A DNA stretch of 64,000 bases, from contig NC_088307.1 of NCBI RefSeq assembly GCF_032854445.1, positions 22,890,017-22,954,016 on the forward strand, given 5' to 3'. How positions within the stretch are numbered: position 1 is the first letter of the stretch; each line of letters begins with the position of its first letter. The stretch comes from Liolophura sinensis (lineage: Eukaryota; Mollusca; Polyplacophora; Chitonida; Chitonidae). Of this stretch, positions 1 through 12,100 are shown one piece after another. The notes below the pieces were generated by a model that was given only the letters and a program-made list of their open reading frames with translations, ran no database searches and was not told the DNA's origin. The position numbers and the translations under genes are program-made.

Positions 1-1474
1 GAATAAGCTCTAGTGACCTTGAGTGCCATATATTGACCTTGAGTGCCAGATTTTGGAGGGAAAGGGTGTGACAGGAGTCTTGTACTGCAGCACCGGTACA
101 AAAGAATGCTGACTACTGATAATTATTAAGTTCTTTCTATGTAATGATTCTGTACATCAGCTCTCAAAGCTGATGGACGCGTACATTATAAAATTCATTA
201 AGTATTGGGATAAATGAAGAGTCAACTGTAGGAGTGGTGATAAGGGTTTGTATGAATCAAGGGGGATATTTCCTCTTGGTATACTATAGGGCAGCTATAG
301 GACAGAAATTATCTGAAGCGTTAAGTCCATGTAGGTGTACTAGTATTAGCTGGTCCTTTGTTTGCTGGATAAATTGTTCTTAGCCTTTTTGCACATACTA
401 AGGCTATGTATCATTAAGGAGCATTTATTATGTATTAAATAGTAAATGATATGGTTTGGTGAACTTTGTATAATGTTGACAGAATTTTGATATGTTACAA
501 GGTTGCTGCCTGAAATTTGGTGTAGTTCTACAATAGTTTTCTTGCGAGAAAAATCTTTTTAAATAATGATGGAAACAGTACTTTAACTGACATTGTTTTT
601 TGACTGAAAGTTGTGGCTCACCTTGTCATGTTTTAGTAGAAATCTCATGTTTTTAAGTCTTAGCAAATAGGAAAAAATATTTTTGTCATTTGTAAATTAC
701 ATGCATGTGGAGGATTTGTATTAGTCTCGGTGCTAGTTTGCTAAATCATACAAACTTATGATCTTCATTGTACTCTTTGAACTGTTCCGATACCTAGTTA
801 AATACGTGACTCAAAAGTGTGTATGACAAGCCGCGAATCTGTAATTTACATATATGTACATATTGTTTGTATACAACCAAATGTATACTTTAAACATACT
901 GATGAAGCTAATTTTGCTGTTCTAGTTCAATTCCTAACATCAAATTCCATAAAACTTCTGGACAAAAGTTTTGTGAGGCATATAAATTTCCTAAAATATT
1001 ACTTTTGGTATCTTTGGTGCTGAACCTTTGGTGTTTCTCCAGTGGTATACCATCCTACCTTCGATCAAACACCTTTCAAGATAAACAAAACTCACACAAT
1101 CAAGGAACACCAGTAACTTTGTCATGAATGAAAATTTTAGGTCATCTACCAAAAGTGATAATTAAATGTGAGTCCTGGGGAGTTTCATTGTTGCTGGCCA
1201 ACTAACAAGTCTGATTTGTCATATGCATTTATTAATCGTTAATTGAAGCCTGCATTGTTAACAAGTGATGTAAGATATTTTAGTAAACATATATTCATTT
1301 ACTTCCATCTTTCATTTGTTTCTCTTTTTAATTTATATATTTACACAATCTATACATTTACACAGTTTGTATATTAACACAATTTATTTTTTTTCACAAT
1401 TTATATTTTTAAATAATTTATATATTTGCACAATATCTATATTTACACAATTTAATATATTTGTAGGGGTTTAA
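1..1474. other. Non-coding, no gene recognised
   Basis: AT-rich sequence without a recognisable coding exon. The short open stretch at 817-1023 has no family resemblance and is biased in composition. From about 1320 to 1465 there is low-complexity DNA built from degenerate copies of TTTACACAATTTATAT. It could be the 3' flank of a gene lying to the left, but no polyadenylation context decides this. Confidence 0.5.
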
Positions 1475-1735
1475 CATGCAATTCAGCGCAATGACCCAGG
1501 AGCCTTTCACCGATGCGGTTGCTGTGAGTTCAAGTCCACTTCATGCTGGCTTACTCTCCGCCTTATGTGGAAAGGTCTGCCAGCAACCTGCGGATGGACT
1601 GGTCATAGGTTCCCTTGGGCAGAGAGCCCAGTTTCCTCCCATCATAATGCTGGTTGTCGTCATATAACTAAAATACTCTTGAGTACGGCGTAGAACACGA
1701 ATCAAATAAAGATATAAATAAATAAATATATATTT
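1475..1735 (+). repeat. SINE family 1 (tRNA-headed), 5'-truncated copy
   Basis: Carries the family hallmarks in order: CAATGACCCAGGAGCC, the box-B-like GAGTTCAAGTCC, CAGCAACCTGCGGATGG, TTTCCTCCCA.CATAATGCTGG, and the tail GAGTACGGCGTAGAACACGAATCAAATAAA followed by TAAA-rich DNA. The first half of the tRNA head is missing or degraded. Confidence 0.85.
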
Positions 1736-2872
1736 ACACAATCTATAAACAGTATCCTATAATAGAAGAATAATTCTGAAGGTGTGATCATTTCTTAATC
1801 CTAACTTCTGCTTGTTGGCAAATTACACAACTGAATGACTGCTGGCTAAATTGCTTCACCATCATCATACAGGTTCAACGGTTTTAAAATACCATCCTAG
1901 CTTGTACATAATTTTGGGGTACATGTATAATAAACTATATAGTGCATTCTGTGAAATGGGATGTCAGAACAAATAATTTTCAACTCCTGCTACAAACAGC
2001 CTACAGCCAATGAGGTTGTGTATTTGAATTCAACTCTATATAGGCTGAAGATCGGCCTGTTTCTTCAACATTATTCTGTACGAATGCCGAAGAGTTAGAT
2101 TGAAACGGAGAGATCATCAAGCTTATTAAGCTTGCAAAGATCGATGGTACCAATAACTCTGAGCACAGGGCAGATCACCCTTAAGTCTTAACCCTTAAGT
2201 CTGCGCCTGAGCCTGCATGAAACACGAATCAAATAAATCAATAAATATTTTATTGCTTTTGCTGACTTGCCATGGGCCTAAATTTTTTTTTTCTTTTTTA
2301 TACAAATGCTCAATATCACAGCTGCACAGTGACTGCGGTGATCTTAAATGTTCCACCCACATTACCGATAATGGAAATAATGTTTTTATTAACGCATTTC
2401 CTACTTTTTAACCTGTTTGGCAATCGACTTTCTGGCATTTGTCACTGGGACAGCCATTTCATAGCTTTACAATACCTGTATACTGTATTTCACGTAAAAT
2501 TTGGCCTGTAAAATGACGCTTTCAGAAGCACCTACAGTTCTTAAAATAATTTTTTTGATGCTAACTTTTAACTTAAGAAGTTAATAAAACTTCGCAAAAT
2601 GTGAATAAATAAGGTTGGAGCAAAATACGTCTCTTGAATAAAACCGAACTGTAAGTGAAATACAGTAATCTCTTGTTAGGGTAGCTGTTTGGGATCTTGA
2701 AGAAGGGCAGTAACTCTTCATGCCCAACTCTTCAGCGGCGGAGGATAAAAGTGGTCTTTAGCGTGCGTGGCAACGGGGAAGCTAGTTTCACTTTGCCCCA
2801 AACAACTATCCTGGCTTGAAACAACCAGTTTGCCGTTATCTCACCATTACCAGTTCCATCAGTTAAACAGCC
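1736..2872. other. Spacer and upstream region of the glutaredoxin-like gene
   Basis: No coding exon recognised. Includes AT-rich stretches, and presumably the promoter and 5' UTR of the glutaredoxin-like gene near 2700-2872. No TATA box or initiator could be assigned with confidence. Confidence 0.4.
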
Positions 2873-3092
2873 ATGGCCTGTGCGCCTGATTTTGTGGATG
2901 CTAAAATCCGGCAAAGGAAAGTTATTTTATTTTCGAAATCGTACTCTCCCGACTGTAAACGAGTCAAAGCAATCTTGGATGGATACAGTCTGCAAGGACT
3001 CGGCCTTTGAAGTCGTGGAAATTGAAAATCGTCAAGATTGTACTCAAATACAGAATTATTTCCAGATTTTGTGTCTGACAGACAACAGATCG
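2873..3092 (+). CDS. Glutaredoxin-like gene, exon 1
   Basis: Ends ...CTDNRS with donor TCG|GTAAGT, phase 0. It holds the SPDC active-site variant and the frame break around 2975-3010. Confidence 0.7.
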
Positions 3093-4412
3093 GTAAGTTC
3101 TCTATTATCACTCTCATAATCTGGGTGCTGGCTTCCCCTCCGGCTGTACGTGGAAATGTCTGTCATGCAGAAATCTGTCCGGTTTCCTCCCACCGTATTG
3201 CTGGCCGCCGTTGTATGAATGAAATATTCTTGGGTACGGCGTAAAACACCGATCAGTTAACGAAAAATATAAATATAATGTTTGTGACCTGTTCAAATCG
3301 CAATGGTTCAACTGCGTTAAATGTACTATATCCATTTTTTTCTATATATTTAACATTCATTCAGTCGGTAGACCGAATGTCAGAATGTTAAACAAGAAGG
3401 GAGATCATCTAGCTTACTGAACTAGCTAGGTTTGATGTGTTATGGTTTTTCTTTTATGGAAACTTTCTGATCACGACACGTGTTTTAATACAACATTATG
3501 GGCGAAAAAATTTATTCTGACACCACAATGACACGTTGCAGAAGTGTGCATGTACAAAACTAATGGTAGCTGCTGTTAAATTGGCATAGAACAGTAAAAG
3601 GTTCAACTGTCAAGAATGAATGGATGTTTATGACCTAACGCCTCATTGGCAACGTTTCAGCCATATCGTGTCAAAGAAAGTATCACGTAAAGACTGAGAT
3701 CGCTTAATTGTTTTTCTGAACAATGGTCAATATCTACTAAATTAATGCAAATTTTGACAAACTCGACAGAGTCGCACGAAAAATTTCCGTTGTTTAACAT
3801 CTCCAATAGGAGTAAAGTATAAGGCCTTGTTTTAGTTTCACCTCACAGGTATAGTTTTAATTTCACCTGATATTGTGCCTATTTAGCCCTACGTATGTTC
3901 TTAAGTCCAAAAGTCCAAATGTCGGCATCTAGTTTCCTTAAATGCCCCTATCAAAGCCTTTGAAGCCTTTGTCACGTATAGTTTTCAGCATATTTCATCT
4001 GACATTGGCTAAACTTGTAATGACCGTGTGATAGAGATCATTGTGTTTTACAGGAGGTAATTTACATATCTTGCCATTGTAGACGATATGAGGGTATACG
4101 TCTTGAGTATGGCGTTTATCAACGATCAAACAAGTAAAGAAATCAAGCAAAATTACCTTAAGATTCGTGATGTTTTTCACCAAATTGAATCGAGTTAAAG
4201 ACTTCCAAACGTTCATGGGTTCATTCACCAATATTTTCACCTGTTACAAGGCATTCCAGACGCCCAAACATGTATTTATTTCCTCTGTTTATATTGTGCA
4301 GGTCCCACAACTTTTCATCAAAGGGAAGTACGTGGGAGGAGAAAAAGAAATACCTATTCTCCACGACAGCGGCGAGTTGAAGAGACTATTTACAGAGGCC
4401 CGTGCCTTGTGA
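2873..4412 (+). CDS. Glutaredoxin-like protein, frame-disrupted (exons 2873-3092 and 4302-4412)
   Basis: Glutaredoxins reduce protein or glutathione disulfides with a CPxC thioredoxin fold. Exon 1 from ATG 2873 gives MACAPDFVDAKI, then VILFSKSYSPDCKRVKAIL (beta1 and the active site). Exon 2 gives VPQLFIKGKYVGGEKEI and LHDSGELKRLF, which are the cis-Pro (VP) and GG glutathione-binding motifs and the C-terminal helix, ending in TGA at 4410. The intron is GTAAGT...TGTGCAG, phase 0. Two oddities: the first active-site Cys is Ser (SPDC instead of CPxC), and the frame opened by the ATG meets TGA at 3008, while the conserved continuation FEVVEIENRQDC lies one base further on. Exon 1 is 220 nt where 219 would keep frame. 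It may be a pseudogene, a sequence error, or +1 recoding at CTT-TGA. The domain assignment is firm; function is uncertain. Confidence 0.7.
3120..3262 (+). repeat. SINE family 1, 5'-truncated copy in the glutaredoxin intron
   Basis: TTTCCTCCCACCGTATTGCT, GCCGCCGTTGTATGAATGAA and GGGTACGGCGTAAAACACCG match the family 3' half. It lies about 30 bases after the exon 1 donor, in the sense orientation of the host gene. Confidence 0.8.
4302..4412 (+). CDS. Glutaredoxin-like gene, exon 2 (C-terminal)
   Basis: Acceptor TTTATATTGTGCAG|GTC at 4301/4302. It encodes 36 residues with the VP, GKYVGG and LHDSGEL motifs of the glutaredoxin C-terminal half, then TGA. Confidence 0.8.
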   Translation, partial: VPQLFIKGKYVGGEKEIPILHDSGELKRLFTEARAL

Positions 4413-5789
4413 TACGAAAGGGATTGAATTGTTTCAATAGATTTACCTCAGGGATGACATTTTGCGTCTTGTTCACGTCAGAACACCTCAGAGTTTAAAA
4501 ATGAAATGACGTTAAAGGTGGGTACGAGGCGATTGGACGCGTGTGGTTGTAAAGAATGAACTGGGCAAGATGATCACCGTGAAAAAAGGACTTTTATTTA
4601 CAAGAACTGTTTATATGAATACATGTATATACTGGTGAATTATATATGAATTATATATTATATATTATATATGAATTATTATGTAAGTATAAAGGTATAT
4701 ACTGAATATACATTGTTTTTTTTTTGGGGGGGGGGGGAATTGTGCTGTAGAGACCTACCTTAAATTTGTATATTATCATGTAAAATCCTTTAACGTGCAT
4801 TTCTACTATTCCACGATTCCACGATAAGAAGTCATGGATTTACTTTTCAAACATTTGTTTAGGACTCGTGACATGAAACTCCTGGCTTTTAATTGGTACA
4901 CAAATTCCATTGAAAGCGTTGCCCTATATCGTGAGCTAATTTACGAGACGATGGTAGAAGTGAAATATTCTTGAGTACGCCATGTAACACCAGTCAAATA
5001 TCTTTCGAACTTTCCAGTGTTTGAATACAGCAAGTGATTGACACACATGTACATATCCACATATTATATAAATGTGTTCATATTACGTATATTTGAGTTC
5101 ATATTAGGCCTTTTTGGCAGGTTAACTCTATTATATGAAGTAGTATTATGTACTACACTGTCTTAAGGCTATATATTCCCCAGAGAAAACACTTCGTTGA
5201 AAACTGCCTTGAATCGTTCCTGTCAAGACCGAATATTGGTCGTCCCTTTCGGAAAAAAGTTCACAAGCATTTTTGTGGTTACAAGATAAATGGTGCTTAC
5301 GAAACCGACATGCGTCTCTGATCACAAAATCATCGTTAAAAAATGGATGTTGGTGTGGCCTAACAACACATGACCACCCTTCCGAAAAAAAAAAAAAAAA
5401 AAAAAAAAAGAAGGAAAAAAATGGGGCGAACGGGCATTCGGACAGGAAATAACACTTTAGCATTTGTGTTATGCACGGTATTTGATGAAACGCCTACATC
5501 GCCATTAGCTGGTTAGCCTGACCATCGGTCCGTTGCTTCAACGTAACTCTTAATGTACGATTACGGCCTGAAAGATTTGAACACAGTAAGGAGACACACT
5601 TCACAGAGCACGCGCGAGATGTCTTAAAGCAGAGCGAAAGTCGCATATGGATGCAAATAGGCTATCCATGTTTTTCTTTAATATCGCTCTACGCTCTTTT
5701 GGTGTCATTTTCAAACTGTCACACCCTGAAATTTGAGTGGCTGAAAACTGATGACATTTAACTGACTCACCTCTGTTCTGTCAGCATAA
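4413..5789. other. Intergenic region between convergent genes, with SINE scrap and poly-G/poly-A tracts
   Basis: The region lies between the ends of the + strand glutaredoxin-like gene and the - strand transporter gene. It holds an AT-rich TATATATTATATAT stretch (4638-4672), a poly-G run near 4724-4738, a family 1 SINE tail remnant at about 4952-5001 and a poly-A tract at about 5386-5409. No coding exon recognised. Confidence 0.5.
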
Positions 5790-5795
5790 TTTATT
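5790..5795 (-). promoter_or_regulatory. Candidate polyadenylation signal of the SLC5 gene
   Basis: AATAAA on the - strand, about 135 bases past the stop codon of the transporter. Position is right, but nothing beyond the hexamer was checked. Confidence 0.4.
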
Positions 5796-5928
5796 TCCCA
5801 CATGCTTTGGACGAAAAGACAATTTCAGGTGTGATCTATTCGATACTGACTGGCCGAACGTTGAAGCCATGAACTAAAAACAATGGACTCATCCTCAGAC
5901 TAATTTCTAGCCGGTCCAGATCATATCC

Positions 5929-6146
5929 CTAATGATAGAAGCCAATGAGAAACACAGCCACGGCAAGTAAGATTACAGCGTTGATATCTAGTAGTATCCG
6001 GGATTGTCGTTTCTCACGAATACTCGTCAGCCTTTTTATTTGAGCCGCCATTTCTTCTGCCGTGAGCTTGGCTGATTTTACACCCGATAGACCACAACAC
6101 TTCTCCAAAGCGCTCCGCCATCTTGGTTTCTCTCGAGCCGTGGAAT
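5929..6146 (-). CDS. SLC5A9-like: SLC5 gene, exon 15 (C-terminus)
   Basis: Acceptor TTTAATTCAG|AT, phase 1. It encodes the cytoplasmic segment with CCGLSG, the LTAEEMA...RLTSI helix and the last transmembrane helix ([20 protein letters not shown]), then the stop. Confidence 0.92.
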
Positions 6147-9100
6147 CTGAATTAAACGGAAACAAGAATTAATAAATGAATGATCAATATTTAACGCCTC
6201 AGTGGCAGTATTCCAATCACATCGTGGCGAGAACATGTTAAAACTAGTTCACATTATGTAAGCCACTTCGCTAACGACCAGTGAGAAGCTGAAAATTATA
6301 TAAATCCAATGAATACAAGATCGCTGACAGCGATTCAGAAATAGGCATTTTCCTATGCAATAACGTTGCGAGGACCCTTTTCTTCACCCACGCCGTTTGT
6401 TACAGAGGCGATCACGTGGTCTCTAGTTTCAGATCTGTCTTACAGAATAGGTCTATGCGCGAGAGTGATAACATTCAGATATATAACAAACAGCAACGCT
6501 GTCGTACGGAAAACATCTGTGGCATAGTACCCATCAAGAACAAATATTCTTAAAGATGTGAGCCGAGTGATTTCAGCGGGCCCAAACGGAGAGCTCTAGC
6601 ATAGTCATCTTTCATGCATGTACGACTAGCTTTCCAAGAGGCTGCCGGAAATAAGATGTGCTAATGAACAGGAGCCATGTAAAAATGATATAGATTGTCT
6701 TTCATGAATTGCGAATCCCGCATAACTTGCATGCATGCATCAATAAACCTTTGATTCTCTCGAGTCTTGCCACAAAAGTGAATTTTGACGTCAGGACTCG
6801 CCACACATATCCCCATAATCCTCTGCCTTGTATTTTGAACTTGAGAAGTCTTTGGTTGATGCATGCTTGCCTTGTGTAAAAAGTGTTGTGTAATAAGGTG
6901 ACCTGGTTAGAATTATATGGTTAACATATTTAAACTAGTGACAAAACACCAACACAAAAGCAACTTTGATGTAAGAACAATCCGAATGACGAACCATTCG
7001 ATATTATATAAAGGGAAAAACATCTAGTTTAGCCCGAACTTGAACTGGTATACCAAATTTGATCTTCCGATCAGTTGTAGTATTCATGCTGATGTGAGAA
7101 CGTTATCCCAAGTAACATTTTAAAGTTGGTTACCATGGAAATCAGAAATTTAGTCGAAATGAAGTTTCTTCTTCTCGAGCCAATGTATGACACCTCAAAT
7201 ATTGAGTTGAATATCGGATCTATATCACAAGGCTGGCGAAGATGACTAAATTTGCAGTTCCTGCTTAGTGCGGTTGGTCTTCTATTGGGAGCACGTCGTC
7301 CAAATTAACGCTTTAGCGTTGTGCTTGTTGCCATAGAAATTTAATCAAAATGACCCTAGTTTAAGTAGGAATGTATTTCCACCAAATAGGATGAGTTTTC
7401 TTTTGCGAGCATGTCAACATTAAACTTTTTAGAGGAGACTGCCATTGAAAACAAAAAATTTAATCGAATTGAAACAACCTCGGCTTAGAGAGGAATTTAG
7501 TTCCACGTGAACTAAAGACATATAATGTGACCCGATCTAACCGACAAAATGGGCAAGCAAAAAATACGGTTAAAATAGCCATATGTTTTCCGACATAATA
7601 CCGAAATTTAATCAAAATGATCACAGTTTAAATAGGAAAACTTTCTTTGCGAGCATGTCGTCCAAATTAACATTTTAGGGGAGACTGTCATAGAAAAGAA
7701 AATATAACCGACTTTAAGTGACTCCAGCTTTGAGAGAAATTTAGTTCCAAGTCAACTGAAGGCATATACTAAAATTCCTATCTGATAGGCCTACAATACT
7801 TGTCTGTTGTGAGTACGGTGTCCCTCCCGACGAACAGACGGGGCGATGGAAAGGTGGAGATGGTGGGAGGGGGGGGGGGGGGGGGGGGGAACAACAATCT
7901 CTTCGACAATAATCCCTTCGTGCTCACTGGGATGGCTTCAATGCGACATACATAAAATCTCCACATACCATTCTTAATTCTGCTGTTCTTCTCTGACATG
8001 TCATCTGTCTCGTCATCGTCAACTGGCATCTGGCGTGAGTGACGCGTCCACCAAGTGACCCGATGTAACTGACAAAATGGACAAGCAAAGCATACGGTTG
8101 ACATTGCCATATGTTTTTTTTAGCAGAATATCCATGTATATATGAATTTGCACGGGTTGTACGACCTGAGTTGCGAAGCTTGGGGGCTGATCAATGATTC
8201 GCTTTGTAATTCTACGGCTTTAGCCTATAAGTTATGTGTGCAAAAATATAAAATTTAATAAGTAAAATATAAGTATAACATAATAAATAAAATCCTTCAA
8301 TTAAGGGTTACCTTTTCCGGAGGTCGAGCTGGAGTAAAAAGGCTGATGATGAGAATTAGTGTGGCGGTGACGGCGATCTCTGTGGCGGCCACATACAAGA
8401 AGTGAACTCTGACAACAAACGGTCTGTCATCTGTGACGTCACAGGCGGGGGAAGGGTAAACCACGGACAACGCCAGGCGGGTCACACCAACCAGCTGACC
8501 AGCGATCATCCCGTAAAATGCTCCCTGTGCGGTTAGGTAATAAAATAAATGCGAGACATTTATGCGTATGTGGCAAGTAATCCAACAGTCTTCGGTTTTT
8601 TGGCTTGTAAAGACTGGCCCTTAGCACCAATTTGGATCTTAGCGGTCATTTTTTTGCGTCATTTACTGTGCTAAAAGCGGTCTTACGGTGAACGAAGTAT
8701 CCAAATCACCTTTCGGATCGTCAACCGGTAAAACGATACCCAAAGGACGGCTGGATTCCATATGGACGTTTACAATTTCATGTTACGGTAACCATAGCAA
8801 TCTCGTCATATCAGAAGTGGAAATCTCTACGTGAAGCTGCCTTTTTTCCACTTTTCACAACAGTAAAATTTTTGAAAGCACAGTGAACCATTATTATGCA
8901 GATTATATACTCTTACACAGAGACAATTTTAATGCACTGAAAGTGTCAATTTTGCTTACCGGTTCGGTGGCGCGTTTCCAGAAGAAGCCTAAGATGAAGA
9001 CAGTACCCCACGGTGGACCCACACAAGACATGAGCATTTGCCAGTACTGCCACAGTTCTCCCCCTTGGGCAGCTTGCATGATGGGAATCCACAAGATGGC

Positions 9101-12100
9101 GCACCCAACCAATGCCAAAACGACAATCCTGTATAAATGGCCATACATGTTTTCAATTTTTGGGAGCATGTCGTCAACTTAACAAAAACTGGAAATTCAC
9201 AAAAATTATAAGATATTGTATCAGTAGGCTATATTTATGAGACATTGTACTAACAGGCTTATATTTTGTTTTGAATAAAACAATTTCCAAATAATGTGTG
9301 GCATCTCTAAGCTATTAAAGAGGCCTTTCAATAGAACAATCACAGAATCACACTAATCACAGAACCAATCCAAACTACTCAGCTTAGGGTGCTTTTGATT
9401 GGCTTTTGTTATCAGAAGAATATTTCACCCCCTAATAGTCAACAATTTCCACTCGCTGGCTTTCTTTCCACATGTAGAACGTTACCTAGCTGTCCACAAC
9501 CAACAGTTTCCACTCGCTGCCATCCTTTCTACATGCAGAACCTTACCTGTCCACAATCAACACTTCTCGCTGGCATTCTGTCAACACGTATAACTTTACC
9601 CGCCAACAATCAACAATTTCATTTTACCCGCTCGCTGGTGTTCTTTCTACTTGGTTCAACTGACCTATCAACAATCAACAACTCTCACTCGCTGGTCTTC
9701 TTTCTAGATGTATACCCTTACCCGCCAACAAGCAACAATCCCCATTCGTTGGCCTTCTTTCAACATTTATAATCTTACCCGCTAACAATCAACAATTCCC
9801 ACTCGCTGCCAATATTTATATCAAGGATATTAAATTAAAATCCTTCATTCCAAGATTCTTAAATTTTACAGTAAGTACAGTTCTCTTACCATAAGTAAAT
9901 GTGGTTGGAGTGTCGAGAATCTCTAATACTCTTGGCCTTCATAACCAGGGATTAGGTGCTGTGTACACACTTTGCATGAATCATTCATAATTTCTTACTC
10001 CATACACTTTTTTTTACTTCTTTGGTCATTTGTATTAAACGTATTTTTGGAAAGTGATCGTACGGTAATTGACCAGGAATGTACTTTATTGTTGACGATT
10101 GGTATACGGACATCTGTGCCTACGCCTTTATTTCTACATGTATCATTTTACCTGCCAACAATCGACAATTCTCAACCCCTGGCGTCCTTTTATACTACCA
10201 GCTTACCTGTCAACAGTCACCAATGTTTATTCATTCGCATACTTTCTACATGTATCGCCTAACCTACCAACAATCAACAATTCTCAGCTTCTGGCATCCT
10301 TTCTACATGTATCCCCTTACCTGTCCACAATCGGCAATTCTCGACCTCTGGTGTCTTTTCTACATGCATCACCTTACCTGTAAACAATCAACAATTCTCA
10401 GCCCCTGGCGTCCTTTCTACATGTAACACCTAACCTACCAACAATTAACAATTCTCAGCTTCTGGCATCCTTTCTACATGTATCGCCTAACCTACCAACA
10501 ATCAGCAATTCTCAGCCTCTGGCGTCCTTTCTACATGTAACACCTTACCTGTCCACAGTCAACAGTTCTCAACCTCTGGCGTCCTTTCTACATGCATCAC
10601 CTTACCTGTCCACAATCAACAATTCTCAGCTTCTGGCATCCTTTCTACATGTATCCCCTTACCTGTCCACAATCAACAATTCTCAGCCTCTGGGGTCCTT
10701 TCTACATGTAACACCTTACCTGTCCACAATCAACAGTTCTCAACCTCTGGCGTCCTTTCTACATGCATCACCTTACCTGTCCACAATCAACAATTCTCAG
10801 CTTCTGGCACCCTTTCTACACGTATCCCCTTACCTGTCCACAATCAACAATTCTCAGCCTCTGGGGTCCTTTCTACATGTAACACCTTACCTGTCCACAA
10901 TCAACAGTTCTCAGCCTATGCCGTCCTTTCTACATGTAACACCTTACCTGTTCACAATCAACAGTTCTCAGCCACTGGCGTTCTTTCTACATGCACCACC
11001 TTACCTGCCAACAATCAACAATTCCCACTCGCTGGCGTTCTTTCTACACCGCGTCCAGAGATCCATGGTAAAAATACTACTGGCGCTGTTGAAGACTGAC
11101 GTCAGAGTGCTCATGCAAGCTGCAAACAACGCCGCCAACATCAAACCACGAATACCTGAAAGCGAAAATGAAAGTGTTGTGCACTTTTCCTGCTTTCAGA
11201 ATTGTATACAATAAACCAGTAACATTTGCCAGTTCATATGCACTATCCCATAACAATGTTGCAAATGTCAAGCGACGTGCCAAAACTGTTACGTATACGC
11301 AATCTGTTGCCCTGGTTGCCCCTGAAACTTTGATGTGTACAAGGCTATTTTATTTCCGTTTTAGAATAAAGCGTTTGCAAGTTGCATTATATGAACTGGG
11401 GCTAGTTAGGCTCTTTTAAACTAAATATAGTTATATTTGTAGGTTAACATATTGGGTTAAAAACCCGTCAATTTATTATAAAACAATAACTCTGCCGCTT
11501 TACTCAGCTGCCGCTTTACTCACCTGGCTGCAGAATTTTCAGCACAAGTACCGGATATGCAATGTTCGAACATCCAGCCGGGTTTCCACATATACACTCA
11601 CAAGCTGCCGGATCCACACATGCTACTTCATCTGGCAAATAAAGACAATACTATTGCTGCCAAAGTAAAGGAACCTTAAGCGGAGAGTAGAGCTATCCAT
11701 CTTGGATAAACTCGGGGGCATGTGTTGTATATGCATCGTGTTGAATATAGTCGCTACATTGCACATATGAATAGTTGCAATCAAATCTCAAAATAAATAC
11801 AGATTTTGATTATTTATTTGATTGATGTTCTACAAAGACATTTCACTTATACGATGGCGGCCAGCATTAGGGTGGGAGGAAACCCTTCAAAGCCCTAGGA
11901 AAAACCCAAGACTATCCGCAGTAATCATTAAACATAGGTGATAACAAAATTATTTTGCTTCTTCCCGGCAATCCTCACAATATGGCTCCAGTATCGGTAA
12001 AGTGGCCTTAAGCAGTAATCATTTATTCAGTTTTTCAATTACTGATAACTGACTTTTAAATTGACCACCATTTTGGAAATTCATCTTTCGATTAACGACC

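Noticed and set aside
3008..3010. In-frame TGA of the glutaredoxin as selenocysteine
   Set aside because: Reading through TGA in the same frame meets another TGA four codons later, and the conserved sequence lies in the +1 frame.
7778..8110. 110-aa frame ending in poly-Pro, as a protein
   Set aside because: Only 7969-8068 is exon 14. The poly-Pro part is intron readthrough over a homopolymer G/C tract.
9389..11214. Several + strand open frames of 60-127 codons
   Set aside because: They are antisense readings of the 57-bp exon 11-derived array.
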